A stretch of 64,000 nucleotides of DNA, taken from the NCBI GenBank assembly GCA_965248775.1, contig OZ252150.1, forward strand, positions 1,240,001 through 1,304,000, given 5' to 3'. Positions 1 through 8,763 of the stretch are shown here, piece by piece (positions within the stretch are counted from its first letter, which is position 1; each line of letters starts with the position of its first letter). This DNA is from JBHHUI01 sp965248775 (GTDB lineage Bacteria; Chloroflexota; Anaerolineae; Anaerolineales; JBHHUI01). The translations under genes were made by a program, and so were the position numbers. The notes beneath the pieces were generated by a model. It searched no databases. It was not told the DNA's origin and worked only from the letters and a program-made list of their open reading frames with translations.

Positions 1-504
1 CCCCAGGAAGACGACATCGCTTGCAGGGGGCACCAAAGCGTGTACTTCTGTCAACAACTGCACGTGTGTCGCTTCTGAAAAATGTCCCTTGCTCCCTTTG
101 ACGGTGACCCACGCCACCGGCAAAGCACGTTGCTTGTAGATGACGCTCACCATCAGGGTCAGGCAACCGCGGCCCACTTCGCTGCCGTCCATTGCCAACA
201 CGAGCGTGCGGTCCTGCGCCAGACCCTGCAATAAGGGTTCAGCGAAGGGTAGAAAGAAGACTTCGTTATTAATATGCTCATTCTTGACCCAGCGGGCGTA
301 CCGTTTGACCCGGCTCTCGGGTTTGTTGCCGTCTGGCACTTTCCTGGCGATCGCCGGTAGCTGGCTACTCTGGCTGCGGACAATTCCGCTGACCATGGCA
401 GCGAGCGTATCCAAATGGCGAGCCAAGTTGCCCTGCGGTTCTCCTGGGTACAGTTGCCGCAAGGCGCTCTTTATGGCACGATATGTACGGCGGTTGTCAC
501 TCAT
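1..504 (-). CDS. IS4-type transposase, C-terminus outside window
   Basis: This reading frame is open from an ATG at 504 down to base 1 on the minus strand, giving 168 codons that run off the window. The N-terminal half has many Arg/Lys residues. It is followed by LAMDGSEVGRGC, which resembles the first catalytic Asp region of IS4-superfamily DDE transposases, and by YKQRALPVAWVTVKGSKGHF, which is typical of the same group. The element should extend to the left of the window. Its right end lies somewhere in 505-600, but the terminal repeat cannot be fixed because the other end is not visible. Family assignment is by recognition of these motifs. Whether the copy is intact is unknown. Confidence 0.8.
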   Translation of the reverse strand, partial: MSDNRRTYRAIKSALRQLYPGEPQGNLARHLDTLAAMVSGIVRSQSSQLPAIARKVPDGNKPESRVKRYARWVKNEHINNEVFFLPFAEPLLQGLAQDRTLVLAMDGSEVGRGCLTLMVSVIYKQRALPVAWVTVKGSKGHFSEATHVQLLTEVHALVPPASDVVFLG

Positions 505-731
505 GGCGATACTCCCCTTGTTCTGTGGTAGAACGGAGAGTGTAGCCGAGAGGCAACCGCTAATCAATCACGGATAAAGTGTCCGGTAGTGAATCGCCAG
601 AGGGGCTTGGGCACTGGCGCAAGAGCATGATGCATTCAGTCGCAGTGAATCTTTCGCCGAAATATTACGACTCCATTCGATTGCACAATTTGAGCTGTGC
701 CGGCTCGCTGCTTAATGGAGGCAGAATCGTT
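505..731. other. Intergenic stretch flanking the IS4-type element
   Basis: This stretch probably contains the right end of the IS4-type element and then unique sequence. I see no convincing protein-coding signal, tRNA or terminator. A GGAGG ribosome-binding-like sequence at 717-721 precedes a very short reading frame that starts at 732. Confidence 0.3.
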
Positions 732-839
732 ATGCAGCGCACAAAATATTACGACTATCACGACGGCTCGATCTGGCGGGGCATCCGTGAGTTTGCGCCC
801 GAAGCATTGACAATGGCATTCAAAGCCGCTCAAATTTAG
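732..839 (+). CDS. 35-residue hypothetical ORF, possibly a gene fragment
   Basis: A short frame starts at ATG 732, 10 bases after GGAGG (717-721), and stops at TAG 837-839. The peptide is rich in Tyr and His at its start and contains FAPEALTMAFKAA. That segment loosely recalls the first helix of carboxymuconolactone-decarboxylase-type proteins, but this is not enough to assign a family. It may be the start of a truncated gene left beside the neighbouring insertion element, a small real protein, or chance. The frame is also open upstream to 579 without a better start. Confidence 0.2.
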   Translation: MQRTKYYDYHDGSIWRGIREFAPEALTMAFKAAQI

Positions 840-855
840 AATATTGTCTCGAACA

Positions 856-1665
856 ATGGCTCCAATCCGATTTGCCTCTTTTCTCGGAGATAATGCATAC
901 GATTTTTACACTGAGGTGGTCTCCCATATCAGAATGGAAACTGGCCATCAGATGGAGATGCACAAATCGGAGTTTCCCGATCCGGCTTCTGCTTTCTTGG
1001 CGGACGAAATCGATGCCGGTTTTATTTGTGGCTTGCCCTATGTACTCTGGCAGCAGACCAACGAGGCGACTGAATTGCAGCTCCTCGCCGCACCGGTACT
1101 TCCCAATAAACGCTACGACGATTGCCCGGTGTACTTTTCCGATATCATCGTCCGAGAAGAATCTAGTTTCACTCAATTTGACGACCTGCGTGGCGGCGTC
1201 TTCGCATACAACGAAGTCTCGTCCTGTTCTGGCTTCGCCATGCCGCGCCATTATCTAGTGGAGCGAGGAAATGATTTTGATTTCTTTGGCACTCTATTAG
1301 AGAGTGGTACACACGCAGCCTCACTGGACGCTGTAGAGAGTGGTGCTGCCGATGCCGCCACCATTGACAGTGTACTGCTCGAAATGGAATTTCAGCAACG
1401 ACGCTCACGGCAAGCTAGATTTCGAGTTGTGCATAGCTTAGGGCCGTTGGCAATGCCACCAATTGTCATTAAGAATGATGTTTCAGAAACGATCCGCTCC
1501 CAACTGGCCACTGCACTGTTGAGTATGCATCAAGCCGCCGCTGGAAGGGCGACCCTACAGCGGGCAGGCATCGTCCGCTTTGAGAACGTTGATGACACGA
1601 ATTATGATGACATCCGTGCCATCCTCAGCACTCTCGAAAGCCTCCCCGCGCCTCTTGTTGTGTAG
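856..1665 (+). CDS. PhnD-family phosphate/phosphonate-type binding protein
   Basis: The 269-residue protein has the two-lobed periplasmic-binding fold signature of the PhnD-like family: an N-terminal strand RFASFLGDNAYDFY, a central segment with LRGGVFAYNEVSSCSG, and SLDAVESGAADAATIDSVLLE. Members bind phosphonates, phosphite or other small ligands for ABC import, and some act as free sensors. No signal peptide or lipobox is visible, which is odd for an extracytoplasmic receptor. No permease or ATPase follows. ATG 856 is preferred over an upstream TTG at 844. The ligand cannot be inferred from sequence, and a role in the methylamine theme is only possible. Confidence 0.65.
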   Translation: MAPIRFASFLGDNAYDFYTEVVSHIRMETGHQMEMHKSEFPDPASAFLADEIDAGFICGLPYVLWQQTNEATELQLLAAPVLPNKRYDDCPVYFSDIIVREESSFTQFDDLRGGVFAYNEVSSCSGFAMPRHYLVERGNDFDFFGTLLESGTHAASLDAVESGAADAATIDSVLLEMEFQQRRSRQARFRVVHSLGPLAMPPIVIKNDVSETIRSQLATALLSMHQAAAGRATLQRAGIVRFENVDDTNYDDIRAILSTLESLPAPLVV

Positions 1666-1819
1666 TAAACTCTGCTCATTCCATCCTGAGCACATCTAAG
1701 CTATCTGCGATTCTGGCCCTTTCGATGCTGATTGTCATTTTGTGATGGCGTTGCGAAGTCCGAACACGAGCAAATCCGACTGCTTGCCTCCAGCGCAGAT
1801 AAGTTGAGTTTCAAGCCGT

Positions 1820-2755
1820 ATGGAAGAAATCACCCACAAAGCCTCCGGATCGAACGAGAACGCATACGCGGGTATCCCCTCGTTCATGCGCGCGCCCGTA
1901 CGTCGAGATTATGATGGCGTCGATGTGGTCATTGTCGGCGTACCGTACGATGGCGGGGCGGACAGCCATCGCGCCGGTACTCGTTTTGGTCCGCGTCATA
2001 TCCGCAATGCTTCGCTGCTCATGTGGGGGTACAACAAGATGCTCGACGTAAAGCCGCTAGACGTCTTGAAGGTAGTGGATTACGGCGACGTGGTGGTGAA
2101 GTCGACCAGCATTGACGTGACGATGGAGGCAATCACCAGCGAAGTTGGCAGTGTGTTGCGCGCCGGGCCAACAGTGATAGCGCTGGGCGGCGACCACTCA
2201 ATTTCATTACCTCTCTTGCGTGCTCAGTACTCAAAATTCGGGCCGCCAGGTGTCGTGCACTTCGATGCACACTACGATACTTCACCAGGCACGTACAACC
2301 ACGGCACACCGTTTCGTTACGCTATCGAAGAAGGTCTGATCGACACAGACGCCTATGTGCAAGTCGGCCCGCGTGGTCCTGACGACAATGCGGGGGATTT
2401 GCAGGCCGCACGCGATCTCGGCATTCACATCATCACGATTGACGAAGCATTCGAGATGGGCATACCCGCTATCCTTAAAATGATTCACGAGAGGATCGGA
2501 TCGCGGCAGACATATGTCACATTGGACATAGATTCCCTCGATCCGGCTTACGCACCCGGCACAGGAACGCCTGAAATCGGCGGCTTCACGACCCATCAGA
2601 TGCTGCAGCTCGTACGTGGTCTTCGTGGCCTCGACTTGGTCGGCTTCGATCTGGTCGAGGTGAGCCCCCCTTACGACCACGGCGAAATCACTGCTATTGC
2701 TGCCGCAAATTTCGCGTTCGAGTTCCTATCATTGTGCGCCCTTCAAATTGGGTAG
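1820..2755 (+). CDS. Agmatinase-like ureohydrolase
   Basis: The 311-residue protein belongs to the arginase/agmatinase family, which hydrolyses guanidino compounds to urea plus an amine using two Mn(II) ions. All metal-ligand motifs are present: GGDHS (His126), HFDAHYD (Asp149, His151, Asp153) and DIDSLDP (Asp236, Asp238), followed by APGTGTPE. NHGTPFRYA around residue 161 matches the agmatinase and guanidinobutyrase branch rather than classical arginase. Length is normal. Agmatine, guanidinobutyrate, guanidinopropionate and free guanidine are all handled by close relatives, so the substrate is unresolved. The gene precedes the first MttB-family gene by 140 bases and could share its transcript. 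Confidence 0.85.
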   Translation: MEEITHKASGSNENAYAGIPSFMRAPVRRDYDGVDVVIVGVPYDGGADSHRAGTRFGPRHIRNASLLMWGYNKMLDVKPLDVLKVVDYGDVVVKSTSIDVTMEAITSEVGSVLRAGPTVIALGGDHSISLPLLRAQYSKFGPPGVVHFDAHYDTSPGTYNHGTPFRYAIEEGLIDTDAYVQVGPRGPDDNAGDLQAARDLGIHIITIDEAFEMGIPAILKMIHERIGSRQTYVTLDIDSLDPAYAPGTGTPEIGGFTTHQMLQLVRGLRGLDLVGFDLVEVSPPYDHGEITAIAAANFAFEFLSLCALQIG

Positions 2756-2895
2756 CGCGAATAACTAGAGATTAAAATTGAGGGCTTATTCCCTAGTTGG
2801 CGAACAAATCGAATTAAAGAATTGCCACCGAAGTATGGAGAGCGGAGTACACTTCTCAACTCTGCTGTGAACCGTAAATAGGATAAGGTCTGCTT

Positions 2896-4431
2896 ATGGC
2901 TAGGCGAAAAAGTCGGCGCGAACGAAATCTTCGCGAACGCACACAACTGTCACATCTCAACATTCCCTTCCGCAATTTACAAAACCCATGGCCAGCCATG
3001 GAGTTATTGGATACAGAGAAAATCGAGCAGCTACACGAAGCTTCGATGCAGATTCTCGAGGAGATCGGTCTGGACTTTCTTGATGACGAGGCCCTCGAAA
3101 TCTGGGAGAGCGCCGGAGCGGATGTCGATCCTTCGGCCCGGCATGTCCGCATGGACCGCAATCTCGTCTTGGAATCTGTTGCGCTTGCACCCGAAAAATT
3201 TACCTGGCTGGCGCGCAATCCTGCTCACAATGTTGCCATCGGTGGCAACAATATCGCCTTCGCTCCCCAGGGCGGTGTGGCCAATGTAACTGATCTGGAA
3301 GGTGGCCGGCGCCAAGGTACCCTCGAAGATTACGAAAATTTCATAAAAATCAACTGTGTCTCGAATGTGATCCACTTCGCCGGGGAGCAATTGATCGTTC
3401 CTTATGAAGTCCCAGTCTCTTTCCGGCACCTAACGCGCATGTGGTACACCTTCACATTTTCGGATAAGGCAGCTTTAGAAGCCGCGCATGGCAGAGTGAT
3501 CACATCCGACAATGTTGAGGTTGCAAAGGTTATATTCGGTGACCCGCTGCCAGCTGACCCTGTCATTGGCGGTGTCATAAATGTAAACAGCCCCTTGCGT
3601 TACGACGATCGCATGTTGGGCGGATTGATAACATACGCCCGGGCGCGCCAAGTCAATATCGTGACACCTTTTATCCTCGCTGGGGCAATGAGCCCAATTT
3701 CGATTGCAGCTGCGCTTGCACAGCAAAACGCTGAGGCATTAGCAGGTATTGCGCTCACCCAATTAATTGAGCCCGGCGCGCCTGTAATTTATGGTGGCTT
3801 CACGACAAACGTGGATATGAAATCAGGCAGCCCCGCTTTTGGCACACCCGAAGGCGCTTGGGCAATATCGGTCGGGGCACAACTGGCCCGGCGCTACAAA
3901 TTGCCCTATCGTGGGAGCGGTAGTCTCAATACTTCGAAGGTCCCAGATGCACAGGCCGCCTATGAAACCATGTGGACAATGTGGCCGGCTGTGCTCTCGC
4001 ATACCAATTTCATGCTCCACTCGGTTGGATGGCTCGAGGCCGGACTTACGGTCTCTTACGAGAAGATTATTATAGATCTCGAAAATCTCGCGATGTTCCA
4101 ACATTATTTATCGGGCTTCGAAGTGAGCGATAAGACATTGGCATTAGACATGATATCCAAGGTCGGTCCCGGGGGTCATCATTTCGGAACTGACCACACC
4201 CAGGAGCGCTTTAGTACCGAATTCTATGAGCCATTCCTAAGTGATCGTTTGGGATACGAGCCTTGGAAAATGGCAGGTGGATGGGATGCTGGCCGTCGTG
4301 CGAGTATGATTTGGAAGCAACTGATTAAAGAATATGAAGCTCCGCGCTTGGATGAAGGAATTAGAGACGAACTCGAGGATTTCATTGCTCGGCGTAAAAT
4401 AGAGCTAGAAGGTGTAGGCTTATACGAGTAA
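2896..4431 (+). CDS. MttB-superfamily corrinoid methyltransferase, first paralogue (no pyrrolysine)
   Basis: The 511-residue protein belongs to the trimethylamine methyltransferase superfamily (COG5598). Characterised non-pyrrolysine members demethylate glycine betaine, proline betaine, carnitine and similar quaternary amines, passing the methyl group to a corrinoid protein. The N-terminus is very basic, followed by a helical segment (LHEASMQILEEIGLDF) and a TIM-barrel core including SPLRYDDRMLGGL, PFILAGAMSPISIAAALAQQNAEALAG and GAPVIYGGFTTNVDMKSGSPAFGTPE in order. There is no in-frame TAG, so it cannot be a pyrrolysine enzyme. It is close in layout to the paralogue at 25202 and more distant from the one at 19829. 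It is co-oriented with a DUF1801 gene 16 bases downstream. The actual substrate is unknown. Confidence 0.88.
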   Translation: MARRKSRRERNLRERTQLSHLNIPFRNLQNPWPAMELLDTEKIEQLHEASMQILEEIGLDFLDDEALEIWESAGADVDPSARHVRMDRNLVLESVALAPEKFTWLARNPAHNVAIGGNNIAFAPQGGVANVTDLEGGRRQGTLEDYENFIKINCVSNVIHFAGEQLIVPYEVPVSFRHLTRMWYTFTFSDKAALEAAHGRVITSDNVEVAKVIFGDPLPADPVIGGVINVNSPLRYDDRMLGGLITYARARQVNIVTPFILAGAMSPISIAAALAQQNAEALAGIALTQLIEPGAPVIYGGFTTNVDMKSGSPAFGTPEGAWAISVGAQLARRYKLPYRGSGSLNTSKVPDAQAAYETMWTMWPAVLSHTNFMLHSVGWLEAGLTVSYEKIIIDLENLAMFQHYLSGFEVSDKTLALDMISKVGPGGHHFGTDHTQERFSTEFYEPFLSDRLGYEPWKMAGGWDAGRRASMIWKQLIKEYEAPRLDEGIRDELEDFIARRKIELEGVGLYE

Positions 4432-4447
4432 TGAGGAGTTTGATAAT

Positions 4448-4846
4448 ATGGCGAAATGGAATAGCGTAGATGAGTATGCAGCCGATCAGGAAGGCTGGAA
4501 GGTCGAGGCCGTTGAGAAATTGGCTGGGATTGTGCGCTCAGCTGCGCCCAAATCCGACGAGGAGATCAAATGGGCGCAACCGGTATGGTCCAGCAATGGA
4601 CCATTTTGCTACACGAAAGCATTCAAGACCAGCATCAATTTCGGGTTTTCCCGTGACCCTGGCCACGGGACGAGGTGGCGCGGGATCGATCTCGATGACC
4701 CCAAGGGCTTGCTCTCCGGTGATGGCGAGAAAATGCGTCACGTGAAAATCACAGCTCTAGGGGACATAAAAGTCACTGAGTTAAAGAAGTTTGTCCGTCA
4801 GGCCGTCAAACTGAACGCGGCGAAGGGTGATCCAACAAAGGGTTAG
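4448..4846 (+). CDS. DUF1801 (YdhG-like) small protein
   Basis: The 132-residue protein matches the DUF1801 family: an N-terminal helix (VDEYAADQEGWKVEAVEKLAGIVRSAAP) followed by EEIKWAQPVWSSNGPFCYTKAFKTSINFGF, the conserved strand region. The biochemical role of the family is not established. The gene follows the MttB-type gene by 16 bases with a good Shine-Dalgarno (GAGGAG around 4433-4438), so they probably form one transcript ending at the terminator at 4873. No membrane segment or signal peptide is visible. Confidence 0.75.
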   Translation: MAKWNSVDEYAADQEGWKVEAVEKLAGIVRSAAPKSDEEIKWAQPVWSSNGPFCYTKAFKTSINFGFSRDPGHGTRWRGIDLDDPKGLLSGDGEKMRHVKITALGDIKVTELKKFVRQAVKLNAAKGDPTKG

Positions 4847-4872
4847 CTGCAGCCTCCAATAGGACACATTTG

Positions 4873-4908
4873 AACGCCGCCAGATGATCTCTGACGGCGT
4901 TTTATTAT
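4873..4908 (+). terminator. Rho-independent terminator
   Basis: AACGCCG (4873-4879) pairs with CGGCGTT (4895-4901) around a 15-base loop, and the T-rich tail TTTATTATT follows directly. It ends the transcript of the first MttB and DUF1801 genes and separates it from the ECF41-type promoter 17 bases further on. Confidence 0.8.
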
Positions 4909-4924
4909 TAACACACTGGAGTGC

Positions 4925-4951
4925 TGTCACAAATCGATGGGCTGCATTGTC
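4925..4951 (+). promoter_or_regulatory. Candidate ECF41 sigma-factor promoter
   Basis: TGTCACA (4925-4931) is followed after 16 bases by TGTC (4948-4951). The described ECF41-group promoter has TGTCACA at -35 and CGTC at -10, so the -35 is exact and the -10 matches in three of four bases. It sits 33 bases upstream of the flavoprotein start, and an ECF41 sigma factor is the next gene. Autoregulation of the pair is therefore likely, although the site was found by eye. Confidence 0.65.
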
Positions 4952-4983
4952 TCCTGTATAGAGAGTTATTTATGGAGGTAATC

Positions 4984-6219
4984 ATGCAAGTCAAGACAAA
5001 AATCGTTGTGTTGGGTGGCGGTTATGCCGGTCTGATGGCGGCCACGCGGCTCGCCCGACAAACTAACAGCAAATCTGTTGAAATCAGCCTTGTCAATTCA
5101 GAGAAGTATTTTGTTGAGCGTGTACGGGACCATCAGGTAGCGGCGAATCTGCCGAGAGAGCGCCATCTCATTCGTGACATTCTGCGACCTGCGGGCGTAG
5201 AATTCATCCGAGCCAAGGTTCGGCATCTCAATGTAGAAAATAAAAGCGTCACAGTAGAAAGAGACGCAGGTATTGCAGAAATCGAATTTGATTTCCTAAT
5301 ATATGCGCTAGGGAGCTCGGCGTCTCGGAAACTGCCAGCGGGGGCGGGCGCAAATGTCTTCGCGCTTGATTACGACTCTGCCATGGAATTTTCGAAGCAG
5401 TTGCCAGAGTTAGCTCGGGAAAAGGGCAAGCTACTCATTGTAGGCTCCGGTCATATTGGCGTAGAGCTTGCGACGGAAATTGCGGAGGCCTATCCGCAAA
5501 TAGAGGTTGAACTCGTCAGCCGAAGGGGATTTGCCGGCAACCTTTCTACAAAAGGGGCCGCGCACTTTAGGCGCGCTTTTGAGCGCTTTGGCATTAAGTA
5601 TCGCCCGCACAGTGAAATTGTTGAGCTGGTTTCCCGGCGAGCGCAAACTGCAGCGGGTGAAGAAATCATATTTGATGCTTGTATCTGGACAGGGGGGTTC
5701 GCCATCTCTCCGATAGCGAAGGAGGCCGGCTTGCAAGTGAACAGCGCAGGGCAAATCTTGGTCGATCCATATTTGTGCGCAGTGGAAAATCCAAATATTT
5801 ATGCTGTCGGAGACGCAGCACTGCCCGAAGATGACCCCGGCGCACCCGTTCGAATGTCTCTTTATGCGGCGGTGTTGATGGGTGCCCATGTTGCGGATGT
5901 TGTCGCTGCGAAAATAAAAAAGCGCCGTCCACTACCGTTCGGTATGATTTACATGGCGATTGGCATCAGTCTGGGATCTAAAGACGGCCTTGTGCAATAT
6001 CTGACCTGGAGTCGCGACACCGGTTTGGAGTTCATCTTCACTGGCAGGATCGCTCTGGGAGTTCGGGAATCATTCGTTCGACTGGCATTGGCTCTGATTC
6101 GAATCCAACACTGGTTACCCCCAGTATTCTTTTATTGGCCCGGAAAGTATAAGATGTTCCTGAAAGCACTTCTCAGCCGGAGAAGTTTGCAGGCCCGGCA
6201 TGTGGCGAGGGCAAATTAG
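4984..6219 (+). CDS. NDH-2-like FAD/NAD(P) oxidoreductase in an ECF41 pair
   Basis: The 411-residue protein is a pyridine-nucleotide/FAD oxidoreductase related to type II NADH dehydrogenases. An N-terminal FAD site (VVLGGGYAGLMAATRLA), a second dinucleotide fold (LLIVGSGHIGVELATEIAE, about residue 150) and the FAD-contacting IYAVGDAALPED segment are all visible. The start ATG 4984 is chosen because GGAGGT (4974-4979) lies just upstream; longer starts would overlap it. The gene ends 5 bases before an ECF41 sigma gene. ECF41 sigma factors are typically linked to one carboxymuconolactone decarboxylase, oxidoreductase or epimerase gene, and this fits the oxidoreductase class. The electron acceptor is unknown. 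The C-terminal part has hydrophobic stretches that may allow membrane association. Confidence 0.85.
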   Translation: MQVKTKIVVLGGGYAGLMAATRLARQTNSKSVEISLVNSEKYFVERVRDHQVAANLPRERHLIRDILRPAGVEFIRAKVRHLNVENKSVTVERDAGIAEIEFDFLIYALGSSASRKLPAGAGANVFALDYDSAMEFSKQLPELAREKGKLLIVGSGHIGVELATEIAEAYPQIEVELVSRRGFAGNLSTKGAAHFRRAFERFGIKYRPHSEIVELVSRRAQTAAGEEIIFDACIWTGGFAISPIAKEAGLQVNSAGQILVDPYLCAVENPNIYAVGDAALPEDDPGAPVRMSLYAAVLMGAHVADVVAAKIKKRRPLPFGMIYMAIGISLGSKDGLVQYLTWSRDTGLEFIFTGRIALGVRESFVRLALALIRIQHWLPPVFFYWPGKYKMFLKALLSRRSLQARHVARAN

Positions 6220-6224
6220 TCGAC

Positions 6225-7097
6225 ATGGATATCCTGAACGAATTTGAAGAACTGCGTCGGCTTCTGTTCTCAATTGCTTATCGTATGCTCGGTTCCGCAA
6301 TGGAAGCAGAAGACATCGTGCAAGACGCTTTCATCCGCTATCAGGCCGTGGATCGAAGCAGAGTTGATTCTCCCAAAGCATATCTCACGACGACTGTGTC
6401 ACGGCTCTCATTGAATTATCTAAGCTCTGCCCGAATACGCCGTGAAAGTTACGTCGGTCCGTGGTTGCCAGAGCCGCTGCTCAGCGCTGATCATCCGGAA
6501 CTGGGGCAGCCGCTCGATCGAATCACCGATTACGAATCGATCTCAATGGCGTTTCTTGTGCTGCTGGAAAACCTGACCCCCGCCGAACGTGCCGTTTTTA
6601 TTCTGCGCGAGGTATTTGAATATGAATACGCGGAAATCGCCGAGATGCTTGCTCGATCCGAGCCGGCCTGTCGAAAACTCTTCAGCAGGGCGCACAAGTT
6701 CATATCTACGAATCGACCCCGGTTTCAGGCTTCTCCGGAAGAGCATTACAATCTGCTGGCTCGTTTTACAGCGGCCGTTGGAACGGGTGATGTCGACGGA
6801 TTGACCGATCTGCTCTCCGAACAGGTCTCTTATTGGGCTGATGGCGGCGGCAAAGCCCGCGGGGCAGCCTTGAATCCCATCCATGGTCGCGATGCTGTGA
6901 TGAAGTTCGTCTTGAGCTCCACTCGCTTCACGGAAGCTGGGTCATCCTTCTCCATCGATATGGTCAATGGGCAACCGGCAGCAGTCATCCGCGACTCTGT
7001 CGGCAGCGCGACTACAGTCATTTTCATTGAAATCTCAGAAGGGATCGTGCAGGCGATTCGGGCAATAGCCAACCCGGATAAGTTACGACGAATCTGA
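6225..7097 (+). CDS. ECF41-group (SigJ-like) RNA polymerase sigma factor
   Basis: The 290-residue sigma factor has region 2 (FSIAYRMLGSAMEAEDIVQDAFIRY), region 4 (LTPAERAVFILREVFEYEYAEIAEML) and a C-terminal SnoaL-like domain of about 120 residues. The linker YVGPWLPEPL, the C-terminal DGGGK and the terminal NPDKL are hallmarks of the ECF41 group, in which the fused C-terminal domain modulates activity instead of a separate anti-sigma factor. No anti-sigma gene is seen here, as expected. It probably transcribes its own operon from the promoter at 4925. The inducing signal is unknown. Confidence 0.92.
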   Translation: MDILNEFEELRRLLFSIAYRMLGSAMEAEDIVQDAFIRYQAVDRSRVDSPKAYLTTTVSRLSLNYLSSARIRRESYVGPWLPEPLLSADHPELGQPLDRITDYESISMAFLVLLENLTPAERAVFILREVFEYEYAEIAEMLARSEPACRKLFSRAHKFISTNRPRFQASPEEHYNLLARFTAAVGTGDVDGLTDLLSEQVSYWADGGGKARGAALNPIHGRDAVMKFVLSSTRFTEAGSSFSIDMVNGQPAAVIRDSVGSATTVIFIEISEGIVQAIRAIANPDKLRRI

Positions 7098-7392
7098 TCC
7101 TTTAGGAATTATATAATCCTCTTGAGCCCGCGGCGAAAATAGATTAAGCTGTAACGACTTTCAATAAAAGAAGGGCGCCCATGGCCACGTCCATTGCCGC
7201 CGCTATCCTCCAGAAATCAGTTCGCCCGGCAGATGTCTATCTTTGGACATCAGTTGACTGTTTTGCGGCTACCCATAAACGCAGCGCTGAATGTAGGATA
7301 GCCGATTGAGTTTGTTTGCGCTACGATTCGATATTACAATCCCCATCTTCTACTTCCATCCCGCAACTTTGAATGTAATTTACGGAGAGCCA
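7098..7392. other. Intergenic region with no clear gene
   Basis: No recognisable gene lies here. A 42-codon frame begins at ATG 7181 after AGAAGGG and stops at 7309, but it has no family resemblance and is not called. I found no terminator hairpin after the sigma gene. The Shine-Dalgarno of the next gene is GGAGAG at 7384-7389. Confidence 0.4.
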
Positions 7393-8619
7393 ATGATTCG
7401 CAGAGATAGAAGAGCCATCGGACAGACGCGCACCCTCTATGAGGCGGGTGTCGATATGGAAGGCATGCGCCGTGAACGTCTTAAGAAAGTCCAACGGGAA
7501 ATGGCGAAACGTGATATTGGGGCACTGGTGCTGAATGACATCAACAATATCCGCTATACAACCGGTATTGCTGTGATGCCGATCTGGACATCGCTTAACC
7601 TGTCTCATTGCGTGATCGTGCCCGTTGAGGGTAGCCCGGTTATATTCGAATATTCGCGTGCCATCCACCGAGCAGATCAATTCTTTAAAGATGTAAGACC
7701 TGCCTACTATTGGCAGGGGCGATTTGCAGAACATATGGCGGCAGATAGATCCGAAGAGTTTGTCGCACAGGTAAAGGACATTCTTATAGGCTGGGGTGTT
7801 GCAGACTCCAAAATTGGAGTAGACATCGTGGATTACTATGGCTTTACAGCTCTACAGAAAGCGGGCTTGAATCTGACTGACTGCGATAGGCCCATTGAAC
7901 GCGCTCGCTAAATCAAGACAATGGATGAAATTGGACTCATGCGTCAGTCGGCGGCTGTCTGTGAAGCAGCCCTCTACGATATGGAACAAGCGATCCGTCC
8001 TGGCGTAACAGAGAACGAGTTGCTGGGTGTTTACTGGCATAAGCTTTGCTCGCTCGGCGGGGAATATGTTTTCACCCGGCTGCTCTCATCCGGTTACAAG
8101 ACAAATCCCTGGTTTCATGAGGCTGGCAGCAAAATAGTACGTCCGGGTGATCTGGTGGGTTTCGATACCGACACAACCGGGCCAGAGGGTTATTGTTGTG
8201 ATATCTCGCGTACGTTTCTATGCGGTGATGATCCAACCCCGGTGCAAAAGGAAGCCTACCGGGTCGCTTACGATTTTATTCATGAAGTTTCGAGCATGCT
8301 CAAGCCGGGCCTGGCATATGAAGACTTGGCCCGTAATGCGCCAAAGTTCCCACAAGAATATTGGGAGCAACGCTATGCAGTTATCTTGCACGGGATCGGC
8401 ACAGATGATGAACCGCCTTTCGTGCCATTCATCGATCCAAATGAAAGCTCGGTGATGCCCGAGGGCGAGTTCAAAGAGAACATGGTCATAAGTGTTGAAT
8501 TCTATGCGGGTAAGGTGGGCGAGCAGGATGGTGCGAAGCTGGAAGACGAGGTCTGGATCACAAAAGATGGACCGCTGATGATCTCACTGTATCCTTACGA
8601 GGAAAAGTTGCTTCAATGA
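7393..8619 (+). pseudogene. DddP-like DMSP lyase homologue (M24 fold) interrupted by an in-frame TAA
   Basis: The frame from ATG 7393 (GGAGAG at 7384) to TGA 8619 is open for 408 codons except for TAA at 7909-7911 (codon 173). The two halves join as one creatinase-fold protein. It resembles DddP, the M24-family DMSP lyase: LNDINNIRYTTG in the N-domain, then GGEYVFTRLLSSG, NPWFHE, FDTD...CCDISR, HGIGTDDEP, SVEF and KLEDEVWIT. Counting from the ATG at 7921, candidate metal ligands are D82, D84, D94, H157, E193 and E208, and D163 falls where DddP has its catalytic Asp. Their spacing matches DddP residues 295/297/307/371/406/421/377 as I recall them. The stop replaces a Ser-like position (TCA to TAA would do it), so it is either a nonsense mutation or a sequence error. 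A prolidase-like function cannot be excluded. Confidence 0.7.
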
Positions 8620-8628
8620 TCATCGCTT

Positions 8629-8648
8629 GATTGGAAAGCTTTCCAATC
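8629..8648. repeat. Perfect 20-bp palindrome
   Basis: GATTGGAAAGCTTTCCAATC reads the same on both strands with no loop. It starts 9 bases after the stop of the DddP-like gene and 115 bases before the iron alcohol dehydrogenase. There is no T-tract, so it is a poor terminator. A dimeric regulator's operator is possible but unproven. Confidence 0.45.
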
Positions 8649-8763
8649 GAAGGTCCTACCAGAGATGCCGTGCAGGCGTCCATTCCAAGTGGTAATTACC
8701 GATATTTGGAGATATAGCTGAATATCAATGCTTTCTTGAAATTCGGCAGGGTGAGCTCAAACT

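Noticed and set aside
2896..4431. Pyrrolysine-containing MttB
   Set aside because: No in-frame TAG occurs in any of the three paralogues; they are uninterrupted non-pyrrolysine members (one is cut only by an IS), and no pyl gene is present.
7181..7309. 42-codon ORF between the sigma factor and DddP-like genes
   Set aside because: It has a weak ribosome-binding context and no recognisable family or conserved motif. It is not distinguishable from chance.
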